Positions 61,326 to 64,000 of a stretch of DNA of 64,000 nucleotides are shown piece after piece. The notes beneath the pieces are model-generated. The model had not been told where the DNA came from, did no database searches, and worked only from the letters and a program-made list of their open reading frames with translations. The DNA comes from Apostichopus japonicus (lineage: Eukaryota > Echinodermata > Holothuroidea > Aspidochirotida > Stichopodidae): positions 11,286,501 to 11,350,500 of the forward strand of contig NC_092569.1 of NCBI RefSeq assembly GCF_037975245.1, given 5' to 3'. Numbering within the stretch: position 1 is the first letter of the stretch; each line of letters opens with the position of its first letter. A program made the translations under genes and the position numbers.

Positions 61326-64000
61326 CTGTCAAATGGAAATTAATACAAAATGTAACAGCGCAGTTAATTGGCAAATTTACGTATTCAGCTGTAACTAAGG
61401 TGATGTATACTTTACTCAGTATTTTAATTGACTGATATGCTGCAGTGCAGTGGGTGGTAAATGTGTGTGTGTATTGGGAGGGATGGGGCTGGCTTGGTGA
61501 TAATACCGTCGTGCCTATCTCGCCACTTATTGCTACATGCGAAAAAAATCTGGGAGGTGAGTAGGTTGATGGAACGAGTTGGAACTTTCTAGTTCGCAGT
61601 GCAACAATGTAATTAATCAGGCTATTCTTTCGAATTGTAAATTCGTTTAACAAATGCTTATCCATTTAACCTCCAATTATGAAGCTTGTTTGTTGATATC
61701 AAATACACAAACTTAACGGAGAGTATATCATTTGAAACGAATGACTATATAACGACACTACTATCACCCTAATAAACCTAGATATAAGTTACGTTTGGTA
61801 AAATAAACAAATTAATTCACAACTTCGCATATTTATGTTAAAAGCGTTACAAAGCCATTAGACGAACAAGTTTAGGAAGAGGCAATTACTCTAACGTAGA
61901 TATTCTATCTAGTACTTTGATATATATATATGCCTCTTTAACATAAACGAAGTATCATTTAGCAATAATTTCCTGGTTGGCACAAATATAACAAACATAT
62001 TGCGCTACAAAAATCACTCTGGGGAAGTTGTGACAACAAATTCACAATACTTGCATTGGCAGTGAATATAAAGTCACGTATTTTCTTTTTTTTAATTTAA
62101 AGGAAGAATAGTCCATGACAAGATTTCCTTGCTTTTTTAAGAGACAAAAGATTTCACTCAAATCTTGTTTTTTTGAAGTAGCAGTCACAATTATATAAAG
62201 AAATCCACAAAAGTTATTAAGCTGTGAGCAACTAAATATTACTGTATCTTGGAGCATTTTTAATTAGAGCTCATTGAAGTAACATACTTCATCAGAAGCG
62301 AACCAGGCGGCTGCGTAGAGTACGTTTAAGATAACATCAATATTACAACGAGAACCCTAAATTAGCAAACAGGTCGCGAAATGGGTAGACAATTTTGTAT
62401 ATAATATTCGATGTATGAGGCACCTGCCTCCGTGCTCTCATCACTTTAGTTACAAAACTACAACTACTTAGAAAAATATTTTAGCTTCAAACCGCCAAGG
62501 CCTACAGACACAAGTTAGTTACATAACCACCACTGCCTAAAGACAGACTTTCGTTACAAACCTCCATTGCCTAGAGACAAAATTTAGTCACAAAACCATC
62601 ATGATCTAGAAACACACTCTCATTTGGTTCCCAATAAATATTCAGCTGTATTAATTTAAAATAAAATTTTGTTAACAATTTGAAGATACACAGTCATCAT
62701 CATTTCCGCGGTAGAATTGTTTTCTCAAAAATGATTAAAAAGAAGTATTATTTTCTGGGCCACGAGGATAATCCTACATCCTGTCATTTAATTTTCTTTC
62801 TGTACTGAGAATAGCACTAACAGGGATGTCACCATGACAATGAAGTTAAGAATTTGTTCCCTTTTTGTTGATGATGCAAACAAACAGGAAAATCTAATTC
62901 TTGAACAAATATTGATTATACCTTTCTGGTAAAATATGATTGAATGGGAAATTGACTCCGTTAGAATATCCTGAATTTGCTCCAAACTAGTGAGTTTTGT
63001 CACTCTATAAGATCTTAGTTTTGCAAATATTTACATTGAAAATATTGAAATAAATTGGAACAGATGCTTTCAACTTATTTCTACACGTTTCAAGGAGACT
63101 TTATCAACATTAGTGTAAATTTAATATTTACCAAACATATACGCTATGCCAAAAATTAAAGAGGACTTTATTTTATAAAAACAAAATTGAAAATTTAATT
63201 ATGTTAAGGTAGTATTGTAGCCTGTTTTTAAAAAAACGTACCTATGAATTAATACCAAAGTACGGAAATACATTTTTTGCTAAAAAATAACAAAACAATA
63301 CACAGCTATCAGCTGGATTTTCCGATGCAGGTGTTTTGTAACAGAGACTTGGCAAAATTGGGTGATAATTTTCTCTGCTACGAGGTAGAAATACACTGCA
63401 AACAAAATCCCTGCTTTTATTGGGGATGGGGGGGGGGAGGGAACCTTAATTTGATTTATAATTCACTATTATAATATTCTGAGTTTTTTCCATACTTGTG
63501 AATGATTTCAATCTGTAAGAGATCGATTTAAAAAAAAAGTACTCGCAGAGCGGGAATGACTGAATGAAATTCTACCAGATACTTTGATTTAGTGTTATAC
63601 GGTGCAAGCAGACATTACCAACAATAGCATAAAAGTAAAAAAAAACATGTGTTTTAACATGTGTTCCATAATATGAGCACCGACCGATATATTGCAATGC
63701 GAAAACTTAATAAATTTAATTTATTTCATGATTAAAAAATAGCATACAAAAATATGGAAAAGGGGTTATTACTAATATACTGTCAAATATTTTCGTCCTT
63801 GAAGTAATCGTCACAATTTCTGGCATCGGAATGCTCCTTATACTTATATTTCAGCAAATTGTTTACGACCGTACAGCAAAATATCAATAAAATGTGAATT
63901 TAAATGAAAATGGATACTGGTACAACAGTAACTACAGGGTCAGCTCCTAGGCAAGAAAACATGAGATGTGAAACAGAATTTGCTTGTGTAGTTTTTCGAC
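61326..64000. other. Upstream part of duplication copy 2
   Basis: Near-identical to 29638-32320. No exon recognised in either copy, and conservation is uniform rather than exon-like. Confidence 0.5.

Larger units (their letters stand above)
54596..64000. repeat. Segmental duplication, copy 2 (contains gene D)
   Basis: Direct copy of 22840-32320, separated by about 31.7 kb and flanking the oppositely oriented gene C. It still matches at the last base of the window, so its true right end is unseen. Confidence 0.93.

Overview
This window is animal nuclear DNA: AT-rich, intron-rich, with phase-consistent GT-AG exons, simple repeats and many degenerate transposons. The recognisable genes encode secreted proteins with fibrinogen-related (FReD), TIL-type cysteine-rich and EGF domains. 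A marine invertebrate is likely. An echinoderm, and specifically a sea cucumber, is my best guess (inference), because fibrinogen-like proteins are well known in holothurians. I see no bacterial genes, CRISPR array, tRNA or rRNA.

Layout, left to right. 1-2.1 kb is a higher-order tandem repeat rich in AGGTCA half-sites. 2.66-5.43 kb holds three minus-strand EGF exons of a gene that continues out of view. 6.9-9.9 kb is a patchwork of diverged tandem repeats. 10.2-18.1 kb is a dead Ty3/gypsy-type protease/reverse transcriptase. Its RT start is amplified into about five 124-bp units, and a 6.47-kb inverted-repeat element interrupts it. 20.3-22.7 kb has tandem repeats, then two nested hAT-like elements and a long foldback hairpin.

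24.5-64 kb is a cluster of three fibrinogen-related genes. Gene A (minus, exons 24513-29637, possible signal-peptide exon at 37.9 kb) and gene C (plus, 42420-53426, complete, 547 aa) are divergent. Gene D (minus, 56222-61325) faces gene C tail to tail. A and D lie in direct copies of a segmental duplication of at least 9.4 kb (about 22.84-32.32 kb and 54.6-64.0 kb, the latter cut by the window end). D has a one-base deletion that makes a stop in its TIL exon.

All three genes share one uncommon layout: an incomplete FReD made of only its first two exons, without the C-terminal ligand/calcium exon; then a TIL/TILa cysteine-rich module (plus an EGF in gene C); then a complete FReD. Such proteins are probably secreted lectin-like or immune recognition proteins (inference). 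The shared half-FReD-TIL-FReD architecture, the duplication with its divergence gradient, and the disrupted D copy are the most interesting features here.
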